DNA of 64,000 nucleotides from Curtobacterium sp. UNCCL20 (GTDB taxonomy: Bacteria > Actinomycetota > Actinomycetes > Actinomycetales > Microbacteriaceae), in contig NZ_FNKG01000002.1 in NCBI RefSeq assembly GCF_900101675.1, positions 453,005 to 517,004 of the forward strand, in the 5' to 3' direction. The stretch's first letter is position 1; every line of letters starts with the position of its first letter. Of the stretch, positions 50,194-58,259 are shown in pieces. The position numbers were made by a program, and so were the translations under genes. Under the pieces are notes generated by a model. It ran no database searches, was not told the DNA's origin, and was given only the letters and a program-made list of their open reading frames with translations.

Positions 50194-52254
50194 ATGTCAG
50201 CGCAGACCGCGACCACCACCGGCACCACCCCGGGCACCGAGCAGGACACCCCCGGCTGGGCCGTCCTCGGCCCGGGTGGGATCGCCCGCCGCTTCCTCTC
50301 CCAGCTGCCCTCGAGCGGCGTCGGGGCGACCCTCGTCGCCGCCGGCAGCTCGTCGCCCGAGCGGGCGCGGGCCTTCGCCGACGCGGCGGCGGAGCACGGC
50401 TTCGCGGACGTCTCGGCGAGTTCGTACGACGAGGTCCTGGCCGACCCCCGCGTGCACGCCGTCTACGTGTCCACGGTGCACACCGGCCACGCCGCCCTGG
50501 TGCTCGCGGCGCTCGACGCCGGCAAGGCCGTGCTGTGCGAGAAGCCGCTGTCGCCGAACCACGGCACCTCGATGGCCCTCGCCGACGCTGCTCGTCAGGC
50601 GGGGCTGCCCCTCGTCGAGGCCTACATGTACCGCTTCCACCCGCAGACCGCGGCGCTCCTCGACGTCGTGCGCCAGGGAGCGATCGGCGAGGTCGCCCAC
50701 ATCGACGCCTCGTTCGCCTTCCGAGCGGGCGAGCGCAGCGGGCGACTGTTCGACGTCGACACCGCGGGCGGCGGCATCCTCGACGTCGGCGGGTACCCGG
50801 TCACCATGGCCGCGGCGATCGTGCAGGCGGCGACCGGTGTGGCCGTCGCCGAACCGACCGAGCTCGACGCGAGCGGCACCATCGGCCCGACCGGCGTCGA
50901 CGAGTGGACCGTGGCGCACCTGACGTACAAGGGCGGCATCACCGCGAGCGTCCGAACCGGTGTCCGCGTGCAGGACGAGAACGCGGTCGTGGTGCACGGC
51001 TCGCGTGGCTCGATCACGCTCCGCGACCCGTGGACCCTCGGCGACGACCCGACCATCGAGGTGCGCACCGTCGACGAGGACCCCCGCACCCTGTCGTTCG
51101 CGGGCGCGCACCCCTACGCACTCGAGGCCGACGCCACCACCGCGGCCCTCGCCGCCGGCCGCACCGACGCACCCGAGTACACGCTCGACGAGTCCCTCGC
51201 CACCGCGCGCACCCTCGACAGGTGGCGCGCCGCGATCGGCCTCCGCTTCCCGTTCGAGGCCGAGACCGCCGACATCCCCACCGTGAGCGGTCGGCCGCTG
51301 ACCGTCGCGGCGCACGACCCGTCGGCGACGGACAACCCGATGCGGTACGGCGAGGTCCCCGGCGTCGGCAAGCGCATGTCCCGCCTGGTGATGGGCGTCG
51401 ACAACCAGCCCGACCTCGCGCACGCCAGCGCGATCTTCGACCTCTTCGTCGAGCAGGGCGGGAACGTCTTCGACACCGGCTACATCTACGGCGGCGGCGT
51501 GCTCGAAGGGCGGCTCGGCAAGTGGATCCAGAACCGCGGCATCCGCGAGGACGTGGTCGTCATCACGAAGGGCGCGCACACGCCGTTCTGCGACCCGGAG
51601 TCGCTCACGAAGCAGCTGCTCGAGAGCCTCGAGCGTCAGGGGACCGACTACGCGGACATCTACATGATGCACCGCGACAACGAGGACATCCCGGTGGGGG
51701 AGTTCGTCGACGTCCTCGACGAGCACCGCCGCGCCGGCCGCATCCGCGTGTACGGCGGGTCGAACTGGAGCACCGCCCGCTTCGACGAGGCGAACGCGTA
51801 CGCGCGGGCCAACGGCAAGCACGAGTTCGAGGTCCTCAGCAACCACTTCGGGCTCGCCGAGGCGTACGACGTGCCGTGGGCCGGCTGCCGGCACGCGACC
51901 GACGCCGCGTCGAAGGCGTGGCTCGAGGAGCGCCAGGTCCCGCTGCTGCCGTGGTCGTCGCAGGCGCGCGGGTTCTTCACCGGCCGTGCGACCCCGGAGG
52001 ACACCAGTGACGCCGAGCTCGTCCGCTGCTACTACAGCGACGAGAACTTCGAGCGACTCCGTCGTGCCCGGGAGCTCGGCGAGCGGTTCGGTGTCCCGGC
52101 GACCGCGATCGCCCTGGCGTACGTCCTCAACCAGCCGTTCCCGACGTTCCCGCTCTTCGGACCGCGTACGATCGCGGAAGCCCGTTCCTCCATGACGGGA
52201 CTCTCCGTCGACCTCACCCCGGAACAGGTGGCATGGCTGGACCTCCGCGACTGA
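50194..52254 (+). CDS. Gfo/Idh/MocA oxidoreductase fused to an aldo/keto reductase
   Basis: A 686-residue two-domain enzyme. Residues ~17-365 are a Gfo/Idh/MocA dehydrogenase: GPGGIARRFL (Rossmann loop), LCEKPLSPN (EKP motif), LVEAYMYRFHPQ, GGGILDVGGYPV. From ~370 on it is an aldo/keto reductase with all four catalytic positions visible: FDTGYIYGGG (Asp and Tyr), VVITKG (Lys) and YMMHRDNED (His), ending FPLFGPRTIAEARSSM. Two NAD(P)-linked steps on one imported sugar are likely. The ATG at 50194 is chosen; it follows a LacI operator. The next gene, its LacI, overlaps its end by 22 bp. Confidence 0.9.
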   Translation: MSAQTATTTGTTPGTEQDTPGWAVLGPGGIARRFLSQLPSSGVGATLVAAGSSSPERARAFADAAAEHGFADVSASSYDEVLADPRVHAVYVSTVHTGHAALVLAALDAGKAVLCEKPLSPNHGTSMALADAARQAGLPLVEAYMYRFHPQTAALLDVVRQGAIGEVAHIDASFAFRAGERSGRLFDVDTAGGGILDVGGYPVTMAAAIVQAATGVAVAEPTELDASGTIGPTGVDEWTVAHLTYKGGITASVRTGVRVQDENAVVVHGSRGSITLRDPWTLGDDPTIEVRTVDEDPRTLSFAGAHPYALEADATTAALAAGRTDAPEYTLDESLATARTLDRWRAAIGLRFPFEAETADIPTVSGRPLTVAAHDPSATDNPMRYGEVPGVGKRMSRLVMGVDNQPDLAHASAIFDLFVEQGGNVFDTGYIYGGGVLEGRLGKWIQNRGIREDVVVITKGAHTPFCDPESLTKQLLESLERQGTDYADIYMMHRDNEDIPVGEFVDVLDEHRRAGRIRVYGGSNWSTARFDEANAYARANGKHEFEVLSNHFGLAEAYDVPWAGCRHATDAASKAWLEERQVPLLPWSSQARGFFTGRATPEDTSDAELVRCYYSDENFERLRRARELGERFGVPATAIALAYVLNQPFPTFPLFGPRTIAEARSSMTGLSVDLTPEQVAWLDLRD

Positions 52255-53294
52255 CCTCCGGTCAACCGTCCACCGAGGGGCACCCGACCCTCGAGCAGAC
52301 GAGCGGCATCCCCGGCGGCCGGGCGACGATCATCGACGTCGCCGCGGCCGCCGGGGTGTCCCGGCAGACGGTCACCCGCGCCATGAACGGGATGTCCGGC
52401 ATCAGCGCGGCGACGAAGCAGCGGGTGCTCGCCGAGGCGGAGCGCCTGGCGTACCGGCCGTCGCGCTTCGGCCGCGGGCTGGTCACCGGCGGCGACCACC
52501 AGCTCGGTCTCGTCGTGAACGACCTCCGCAACCCCTACACGCCGCAGCTCGCGTCGGCGGTGTTCCGGCTCGCCGCGGAGCAGGGGTGGAACGTCATGCT
52601 CGCGGACGTCGACCTGGCGAGCGACGCGGACCGGATGGTGCAGGCGCTCGGCGCCCAGACCGACGTCGTGATCGGCTACCTCGGGTCCCGGCGCGAGCGG
52701 TGGCGCGAGCTCCTCGGCACGGTTCCGATGGTCGAGCTCGACCCGTACTCGGAGCCCCAGACCGCGGCGGTGTGGATCGACCCGGCCGACGCGATCGAGG
52801 TCCTCGCCGACCACCTCGTCGAGACCGGGGTCCGGCACCCCGTGGTGCTCGACAACTCGGCGCCCGACGACACGAGCGTCCGCGGCGCCCTCATGGTGGA
52901 CGCCCTGCGCCGCCGCGGGTACCTGCCGGACCTCGTGCACGGGGCGCATGGCACGGCCGAGTGCGGTGCCGAGGAGACGACGCGGATCCTCGGCCGGAAG
53001 CGCCGGCTCGACGCGATCCTCGCGTTCAACGACGTGATGGCGCTCGGCGTGCTGCAGTCGTGCCGTCGTGCCGGCGTCGACGTCCCGGGTGACGTGCGGG
53101 TCGTCGGCGTCGACGGTCTGCCGCTCGGTGCGCTCGTCGCGCCGACGCTGACGACACTCGCAGTCGACCTCGACGCCGTCGCGCGCGAGGCGCTCGGCCT
53201 CGCCCTCGGCATGCTCGCCGGGGAGCTGCCGCTGCAGGGAGCCACGGTGCAGCGCACCGTCCGGCACAGCCTGTTGCTGCGCGAGTCGGCCTGA
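52233..53294 (+). CDS. LacI family regulator
   Basis: A 353-residue regulator. The HTH is ATIIDVAAAAGVSRQTVTRAMNGMSGISAATKQRVLAEAERLAYRPSR (~residues 31-78), followed by a periplasmic-binding-protein-like effector domain (LGLVVNDLRNPYTPQLASAVF ... DAILAFNDVMALGVLQ ... VRVVGVDGLPLG). The ATG at 52233 lies inside the fusion gene's end; a ~28-residue leader precedes the HTH. It presumably binds the CGTGAA..TTCACG operators at both divergent promoters and is released by a sugar. Confidence 0.92.
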   Translation: MAGPPRLTSGQPSTEGHPTLEQTSGIPGGRATIIDVAAAAGVSRQTVTRAMNGMSGISAATKQRVLAEAERLAYRPSRFGRGLVTGGDHQLGLVVNDLRNPYTPQLASAVFRLAAEQGWNVMLADVDLASDADRMVQALGAQTDVVIGYLGSRRERWRELLGTVPMVELDPYSEPQTAAVWIDPADAIEVLADHLVETGVRHPVVLDNSAPDDTSVRGALMVDALRRRGYLPDLVHGAHGTAECGAEETTRILGRKRRLDAILAFNDVMALGVLQSCRRAGVDVPGDVRVVGVDGLPLGALVAPTLTTLAVDLDAVAREALGLALGMLAGELPLQGATVQRTVRHSLLLRESA

Positions 53295-53327
53295 CGACGA
53301 CTGGCCGCACTGGGCGGGACCGCACAC

Positions 53328-53371
53328 CGGCCTGGAGGCGCGTGGCGGCCCGGCACCGCGCCTCCAGGCCG
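53328..53371. repeat. dispersed-palindrome family member, perfect arms
   Basis: cggcctggaggcgcg (53328-53342) and cgcgcctccaggccg (53357-53371) pair exactly over 15 bp, 34 bp after the lacI stop. It is the cleanest match to the family consensus. Confidence 0.85.
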
Positions 53372-53384
53372 ACATCAGTTGCAT

Positions 53385-53414
53385 TTGCAACCATTACCGT
53401 CCAGACGGTACACT
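53385..53414 (+). promoter_or_regulatory. promoter with a palindromic operator in its spacer, upstream of an exporter gene
   Basis: TTGCAA (53385-53390), 18-bp spacer, TACACT (53409-53414). TACCGTCCAGACGGTA at 53395-53410 has 7-bp perfect arms and fills the spacer, so a bound protein would block polymerase directly. TetR-type repressors commonly use such sites. No regulator gene is adjacent in the right orientation. Confidence 0.65.
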
Positions 53415-53507
53415 AACGGAGTCCTGACGGGATGCGTGCCCACCCCGCATCCCGTCTCGTCTGCACCGCCGTCGACCTGGTCCGGCTCGAAGTCTCAGGA
53501 GTCCTCC

Positions 53508-55031
53508 GTGTCCGCACTGCTCACCAGCCCGATCGCCACCGCCGTCACCGGCAGCCGCGCGCGCCGGTTCGCCGCCCTCGCCGTCCTGATGCTGCCCGTC
53601 CTGCTCATCTCGGTCGACAACACGATCCTGAGCTTCGCGCTGCCGTCGATCTCGCGCGCCCTCAACCCGGACGCCACCACCCAGCTGTGGATCGTGGACG
53701 CCTACCCGCTCGTCCTCGCCGGGCTGCTCGTCGTGATGGGCAGCATCGGCGACCGCATCGGCCGCCGCCGGATCCTCGTGATCGGCGCCAGCGGCTTCGC
53801 CCTGTTCTCCGTCGCCGCAGCGTTCGCCACCGACGCCTGGATGCTCGTCGGCGCACGCATCGCGATGGGTGTCTTCGGCGCGATGCTCATGCCGGCGACC
53901 CTGTCGATCATCCGCAACGTGTTCGTGGACGCGGGGGAGCGGCGGATGGCGCTCGCCGTGTGGTCGACGATGTTCGCGGCCGGCAACGCCCTCGGGCCGC
54001 TCGTCGGCGGCGTCCTCCTCGCGCACTTCCACTGGGGCGCGGTGTTCCTCGTCGCCGTGCCGATCCTCGTCGTGATGGTCGTGGCGGTGCCGTTCTGCGT
54101 GCCGGAGTCCCGCGACCCGATGCCCGGGCCCGTCGACGTCCCGAGCATGTTCCTGTCGCTCGGTGCCCTCGGCCCGATCGCCTGGGCCATCAAGTCCGTC
54201 GTGCACCCGGAGGAGCGCGGCTTCGCGATCGCGATGCTCGCCGTCGGTGTCCTGTGCGGGATCGCGTTCGTGCGGCGGCAGCTCCGCTCGCGGACCCCGA
54301 TGCTCGACCTCCGCCTGTTCCGGAGCACGGCCTTCACCGGCAGCGTGCTCATGAACATGACCGCGATGTTCTCGCTCACCGGGTTCCTGTTCTTCATCGC
54401 CCAGCACCTGCAGCTCGTCGCCGGCCTCGACCCGTTCCTGTCCGGTGTGGTCCTCGTCCCCGGTTCCGTGCTGACCATCGTGGCGGGGCTCGTGGTCGTG
54501 CCGATCGTTGCCCGGGTCGCCCCGCGGTGGGTCGTCGCCGTGGCCCTGCTGTTCTCGGCGGCCGCGTACGCGATGATCGCCGTGCTCGGACACCACGCCT
54601 CGATCGTGGCGCTCGCGTTCGCGTTCGTGCTCCTCGGCATCGGGATCGGCGCCTCCGAGACGGTGACGAACGACCTCATCATCTCGACGGCTCCGGCGGA
54701 CAAGGCCGGCGCGGCGTCGGCGATGTCCGAGACCGCGTACGAGATCGGCGCGGTGCTCGGGACCGCGGTGCTCGGGACGATCCTGGCGACCGCCTACCGG
54801 GCCCACGTCGTGGTGCCGGACGGGCTGTCCTCGTCGGCGCACACCGCGGCGCAGGAGACCCTCGGCGGTGCGGTGTCCGCGGCGACGTCGCTCGGCGGGC
54901 CGGCCGGGCAGGCGCTGCTCGAGTCGGCGCGGGCCGCGTTCGACTCCGGGGTGACGGTGACGGCCGGGGTCGCGGCGCTCCTCATGGTGGTCGCGGCGGC
55001 GGGCGCGGTCGTCATGCTCAAGCGCCGGTAG
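53508..55031 (+). CDS. MFS DHA2-family exporter (SmvA/EmrB-like)
   Basis: A 507-residue, 14-helix proton antiporter. VLLISVDNTILSFALPSISRAL is DHA2 motif D1, GDRIGRRRILVIGASGF motif A and WSTMFAAGNALGPLVGGVLL motif C. I start at the GTG at 53508, which has caggagtcc upstream; the open frame before it covers the promoter and is not protein-like. Similarity is closest to SmvA-type quaternary-ammonium/dye exporters. Its operator at 53395-53410 implies induction by a substrate. Confidence 0.86.
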   Translation: MSALLTSPIATAVTGSRARRFAALAVLMLPVLLISVDNTILSFALPSISRALNPDATTQLWIVDAYPLVLAGLLVVMGSIGDRIGRRRILVIGASGFALFSVAAAFATDAWMLVGARIAMGVFGAMLMPATLSIIRNVFVDAGERRMALAVWSTMFAAGNALGPLVGGVLLAHFHWGAVFLVAVPILVVMVVAVPFCVPESRDPMPGPVDVPSMFLSLGALGPIAWAIKSVVHPEERGFAIAMLAVGVLCGIAFVRRQLRSRTPMLDLRLFRSTAFTGSVLMNMTAMFSLTGFLFFIAQHLQLVAGLDPFLSGVVLVPGSVLTIVAGLVVVPIVARVAPRWVVAVALLFSAAAYAMIAVLGHHASIVALAFAFVLLGIGIGASETVTNDLIISTAPADKAGAASAMSETAYEIGAVLGTAVLGTILATAYRAHVVVPDGLSSSAHTAAQETLGGAVSAATSLGGPAGQALLESARAAFDSGVTVTAGVAALLMVVAAAGAVVMLKRR

Positions 55032-55158
55032 CCGACCAGGCGTCGCGCTCCGGCTCGCGCACGTCGTCGCGCGCCGCTCACCCGACGCTCGGCAACCGTG
55101 CAGCCCGCGTCACGCGAGGTCACACGGCGCGCCCGGGATCGGACGAACCTGGGAATCG

Positions 55159-55189
55159 TTGACCTCAACCCCGGTTGAGGTCATACGTT
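55159..55189 (+). promoter_or_regulatory. SoxR-box promoter of the flavin reductase-sodA pair
   Basis: TTGACC (55159-55164) and TACGTT (55184-55189) are separated by 19 bp, the over-long spacer of MerR-family promoters. Within it CCTCAACCCCGGTTGAGG (55163-55180) matches the SoxR box arms CCTCAA-N6-TTGAGG exactly, and the palindrome extends to 24 bp (55160-55183). SoxR-type activators distort such spacers when oxidised. No soxR gene lies in the window. The gap 55032-55158 shows nothing else. Confidence 0.85.
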
Positions 55190-55245
55190 GGGACATGGCC
55201 GCGGAGCCGCGGCCATCCCCTCCCGAAGGAACGACCACGACTCCC

Positions 55246-55755
55246 ATGCCCGACGAAGCCCCGGCGACCATCGCGGACGCGTACAAGGCCGCCTTCCGCG
55301 GTCACCCTGCCGGCGTCGCCGTCATCACGGCCGAGGGACCCGACGGCCCGACCGGGCTGACCGCCTCCAGCGTCGCCAGCGTCGCCGTCGACCCGCCCGT
55401 GCTCGTGTTCTCGCTGTCCACCAACTCCGGGTCGGCCGGCATCGTGCTCGGTGCGCCGCTCTTCGTCGTGCACCTCGTCGACTCCCTCGGCGTCGCCCTC
55501 GCGAAGCGCTTCGCCGCGACCGGCAGCCCGGCCGCCGACGACCCGATCTGGGGGACGCTGCCCTCCGGCGACCGCTACCTGCCGAGTGCCGCCAGCGCGC
55601 TCCGGTGCCGCCCGCTGTCCACGACGCCGATCGGCTCGTCGACGGTCGTCGTCGCCGAGGTCCTCGACATCGTCGTCGGCCTCGAGCGGGGCGAGCCGCT
55701 GGTCTACCACAACCGGGAATTCCACTCCCTCACTGATCGTTCCCGGCTCTCGTGA
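55246..55755 (+). CDS. flavin reductase-like domain protein
   Basis: A 169-residue FMN-binding split-barrel reductase. FRGHPAGVAVITAEGPDGPTGLTASSVASVAVDPP is the flavin-binding start, LVFSLSTNSGSAGIV and FVVHLVDSLGVALAKRFA follow. It would reduce FMN/FAD with NAD(P)H. I use the ATG at 55246 with gaagga upstream. The ATG at 55195 falls exactly where the SoxR-type promoter would start transcription, so a leaderless, 17-residue longer form is possible. sodA follows after 44 bp. Confidence 0.85.
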   Translation: MPDEAPATIADAYKAAFRGHPAGVAVITAEGPDGPTGLTASSVASVAVDPPVLVFSLSTNSGSAGIVLGAPLFVVHLVDSLGVALAKRFAATGSPAADDPIWGTLPSGDRYLPSAASALRCRPLSTTPIGSSTVVVAEVLDIVVGLERGEPLVYHNREFHSLTDRSRLS

Positions 55756-55799
55756 GCCGCGGAGCACCATCCGCACACCACTGATCGAAAGGAACTCAC

Positions 55800-56414
55800 A
55801 TGGCTGAGTACACCCTGCCGGAGCTGCCGTACGACTACGCCGCGCTCGAACCGCACATCAGCGGCAAGATCATGCAGCTGCACCACGACAAGCACCACCA
55901 GACCTACGTGACGGGTGCGAACACCGCGCTCCAGCAGCTCGGCGAGGCCCGCGAGTCGGGCAACCTGGCGAACGTCAACAAGCTCGAGAAGGACCTGGCG
56001 TTCAACCTCGGCGGTCACGTCAACCACTCGATCTTCTGGACCAACCTCGGCCCGGACACGAAGGTCCCGGAGGGCGAGCTCGCCGCCGCGATCGACGAGT
56101 TCTTCGGCTCGTTCGAGAAGTTCCAGGCCCAGTTCACCGCCGTCGCCACGGGCATCCAGGGCTCCGGCTGGTCCGTCCTCGCCTGGGACACCGTGGGCCA
56201 GAAGCTCACCACGTTCCAGCTCTTCGACCAGCAGTCGAACGTGCCGCTCGGTCTCGTGCCGATCTTCATGCTCGACATGTGGGAGCACGCCTTCTACCTC
56301 GACTACCTCAACGTCAAGGCGGACTACGTCAAGGCCGTCTGGAACATCGTCGACTGGGAGAACGTCGCCGCGCGCTTCGCGAACGCGAAGTCGCAGCAGT
56401 TCGTCACGCTCTGA
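55800..56414 (+). CDS. sodA: superoxide dismutase (Mn/Fe)
   Basis: A 204-residue superoxide dismutase. [34 protein letters not shown] gives the first metal His, [12 protein letters not shown] the second, and [14 protein letters not shown] the Asp and last His. [10 protein letters not shown] is the Mn/Fe-specific region; the pattern favours Mn. The ATG has gaaagga upstream. It lies 44 bp after the flavin reductase gene and could be cotranscribed from the SoxR-type promoter. There is no signal peptide, so it is cytoplasmic. Confidence 0.95.
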   Translation: MAEYTLPELPYDYAALEPHISGKIMQLHHDKHHQTYVTGANTALQQLGEARESGNLANVNKLEKDLAFNLGGHVNHSIFWTNLGPDTKVPEGELAAAIDEFFGSFEKFQAQFTAVATGIQGSGWSVLAWDTVGQKLTTFQLFDQQSNVPLGLVPIFMLDMWEHAFYLDYLNVKADYVKAVWNIVDWENVAARFANAKSQQFVTL

Positions 56415-56440
56415 CGGAGTGTTGGCGGGTCACGACGGAG

Positions 56441-56523
56441 ACCGGGTGACCGGGTGACCGCTTGACCGCTTGACCGCTTGACCGACTGGAGGCGCGGTGC
56501 CAGCTGGCACCGCGCCTCCAGTC
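56441..56523. repeat. six 8-bp tandem units followed by a perfect 40-bp palindrome
   Basis: accgggtg x2, accgcttg x3 and accgactg run from 56441 to 56488. The palindrome gactggaggcgcggtgccag / ctggcaccgcgcctccagtc fills 56484-56523 with no mismatch and belongs to the dispersed family. It lies between the convergent sodA and tetR genes and may terminate both. Confidence 0.85.
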
Positions 56524-56550
56524 CGTCACGGGGCGGGCCCACGGCCGCGC

Positions 56551-57126
56551 TCATGCCGCGCACACCTGCGCACCGGTGACGAGTTCGTCGGCGATCGCGC
56601 GCAGCGCGGCGTCCGTGTCGGTGTGCTCTTGGTCGACGATCGCTGCCCACTGGGCACCGCGCGCGGCGCGGACGGCGTTGCGAGCCGCGTGCTCGGCGGC
56701 GTCGGGTGCGTACCCGTGTGCGCGGCACCAGGCGGCGACCGCGGCGACCCGGTCCCGGTGGACGCCCTGTTCGCGATCGCGTCCGGTGAGGGACTCGACC
56801 GCACCGAGCTCGAAGGTGAGCCGCGCGGCGAGTGCCCGTTCCGGGTCGTCGAGGCCACCGAAGACGGCGACCAGGTGGTCGGCGAGGGCCAGGTCGTCCG
56901 CCTCGGGGTCGAGCGTCAGGGTCGACACGGATTCGGCGAGGTGCTCGACGACGGCGTCGATGAGGGCCTCGCGCGTGCCGAAGTGGTAGACGATCGGGTA
57001 CGCGCTCGTGCCGAGGACCCGGCCGAGACTGCGGACGGACACGTCCTCGAGCTTGGTGTCCCGCAGGTGCAGTGCCACCTTCTGGATGATCGCCGGCTTG
57101 AGCGTCGGGTCGGGCTTCCTGGGCAT
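56551..57126 (-). CDS. TetR family regulator
   Basis: A 191-residue regulator. HTH: LEDVSVRSLGRVLGTSAYPIVYHFGTREALIDAVVEHLAES (~residues 25-65). The ligand domain is helical (RAARGAQWAAIVDQEHTDTDAALRAIADEL). ATG at 57126. It is divergent from the PfkB-kinase gene across 151 bp that contain an AT-rich dyad, so it may control itself and that kinase. Confidence 0.85.
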   Translation of the reverse strand: MPRKPDPTLKPAIIQKVALHLRDTKLEDVSVRSLGRVLGTSAYPIVYHFGTREALIDAVVEHLAESVSTLTLDPEADDLALADHLVAVFGGLDDPERALAARLTFELGAVESLTGRDREQGVHRDRVAAVAAWCRAHGYAPDAAEHAARNAVRAARGAQWAAIVDQEHTDTDAALRAIADELVTGAQVCAA

Positions 57127-57161
57127 GGCGTCTCCGTGGGTCGTGAGGTGCGCGACCGTTC

Positions 57162-57182
57162 ACATACGATCAGAGAGTATAT
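57162..57182. promoter_or_regulatory. AT-rich dyad between tetR and the PfkB-kinase gene
   Basis: acatac (57162-57167) and gtatat (57177-57182) are inverted around gatcagaga, in a local AT-rich island of an otherwise 70% GC region. It is a plausible TetR site and promoter. Confidence 0.4.
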
Positions 57183-57277
57183 TACCGGATGACACCGGGA
57201 ACTGCCAGGATGCCGCGGGAGGTCTCGATTCGACGTCGAAAGCGGAGTTTTGCTCGGGTTCACGTAGGATGGTCGGG

Positions 57278-58252
57278 ATGTCCACGTCCGACGAGCGCTC
57301 CGAGGCCCCGCTGCGTCCCGACGCCCCCCGCGCCGGACGGGCGGTCGCGGGCCGCCGTCGTGGCGCCGGAAAACGCTTCCTGGTGGTCGGCGACGTCCTC
57401 GACGGCGTCCTCGTGCAGACCAGCGCGTCGACGATCGGTGCCCACGACCCGGCCGCGGTGATCCGCCACCGGCCGGTCGGCGCCGCCGGGAACACCGCGA
57501 CCTGGCTCGGCTGGCTCGGCGCCGAGGTCGACCTCGTCGCCCGGGTCGGTGTCGACGACGTCTACCGGCACGAGCGTGCGCTCGGCGACGCGGGCGTCCG
57601 AGCGCACATCCGCTACGACGCCCGGACCACCACCGGCGCCGTGGTGTCCGTCCGGAACCACGTCGGGCGGACGGCGATGTCCGACCCCGCCGCCAGCGGG
57701 GCACTCACCGCCGAGGACATCCCGTCCGACCTGCTCGGCCGAGCGGACATCGTGCACCTGACCGGTTCGGCGATGCTCGGCGGCGGGGGAGCGGACCGGG
57801 TCGCCTCCCTCGTCGCCCGAGCCCGGTCCGGGAACGCGCGGGTCTCCCTCGACCCGTCGTCGTCCGCCGTCGTCGAGGCGGTGGGGGCGGACGCGTTCGT
57901 CGAGGCCCTCGCCGGCGTCGACGTGCTCTTCCCGAGCGAGGAGGAGGCGCTCGCCCTCACCGGTGCACCCTCCGTGTCCGAGGCGGTCCGCGCACTGACC
58001 GAGGTCGTCCCGCTCGTGGTCGTCACCCGCGGGCCCGAGGGCGTGCTGCTCGGCCGGCCCGGGCGGAGCCCGCAGCGGGTCCCCGTCACACCGGCGACGG
58101 TGGTCGACACGCTCGGTGCGGGCGACGCGTTCGCCGCCGGGTTCCTGCGGGCATGGGCGACGGATCCGGTCCGCGTCGGCGCTGCTGCTCGCGAGGGGAC
58201 CCGCGTCGCCGCGCGGGCGCTCGGCTTCGTGGGTGGGCGTCCGCCGGTTTGA
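57278..58252 (+). CDS. PfkB-family carbohydrate/nucleoside kinase
   Basis: A 324-residue ribokinase-fold kinase. PVGAAGNTATWLGWLGAEVDLVARVGVDD is the first PfkB signature (~residues 67-95), FPSEEEALALTGAP a conserved strand, and VDTLGAGDAFAAGFLRAW the second signature with the catalytic Asp. The substrate is not determined: ribokinase-like sugars or nucleosides are possible. A ~30-residue Arg/Ala-rich leader precedes the fold. ATG at 57278. Divergent from a TetR gene. Confidence 0.82.
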   Translation: MSTSDERSEAPLRPDAPRAGRAVAGRRRGAGKRFLVVGDVLDGVLVQTSASTIGAHDPAAVIRHRPVGAAGNTATWLGWLGAEVDLVARVGVDDVYRHERALGDAGVRAHIRYDARTTTGAVVSVRNHVGRTAMSDPAASGALTAEDIPSDLLGRADIVHLTGSAMLGGGGADRVASLVARARSGNARVSLDPSSSAVVEAVGADAFVEALAGVDVLFPSEEEALALTGAPSVSEAVRALTEVVPLVVVTRGPEGVLLGRPGRSPQRVPVTPATVVDTLGAGDAFAAGFLRAWATDPVRVGAAAREGTRVAARALGFVGGRPPV

Positions 58253-58259
58253 GTGCCGG

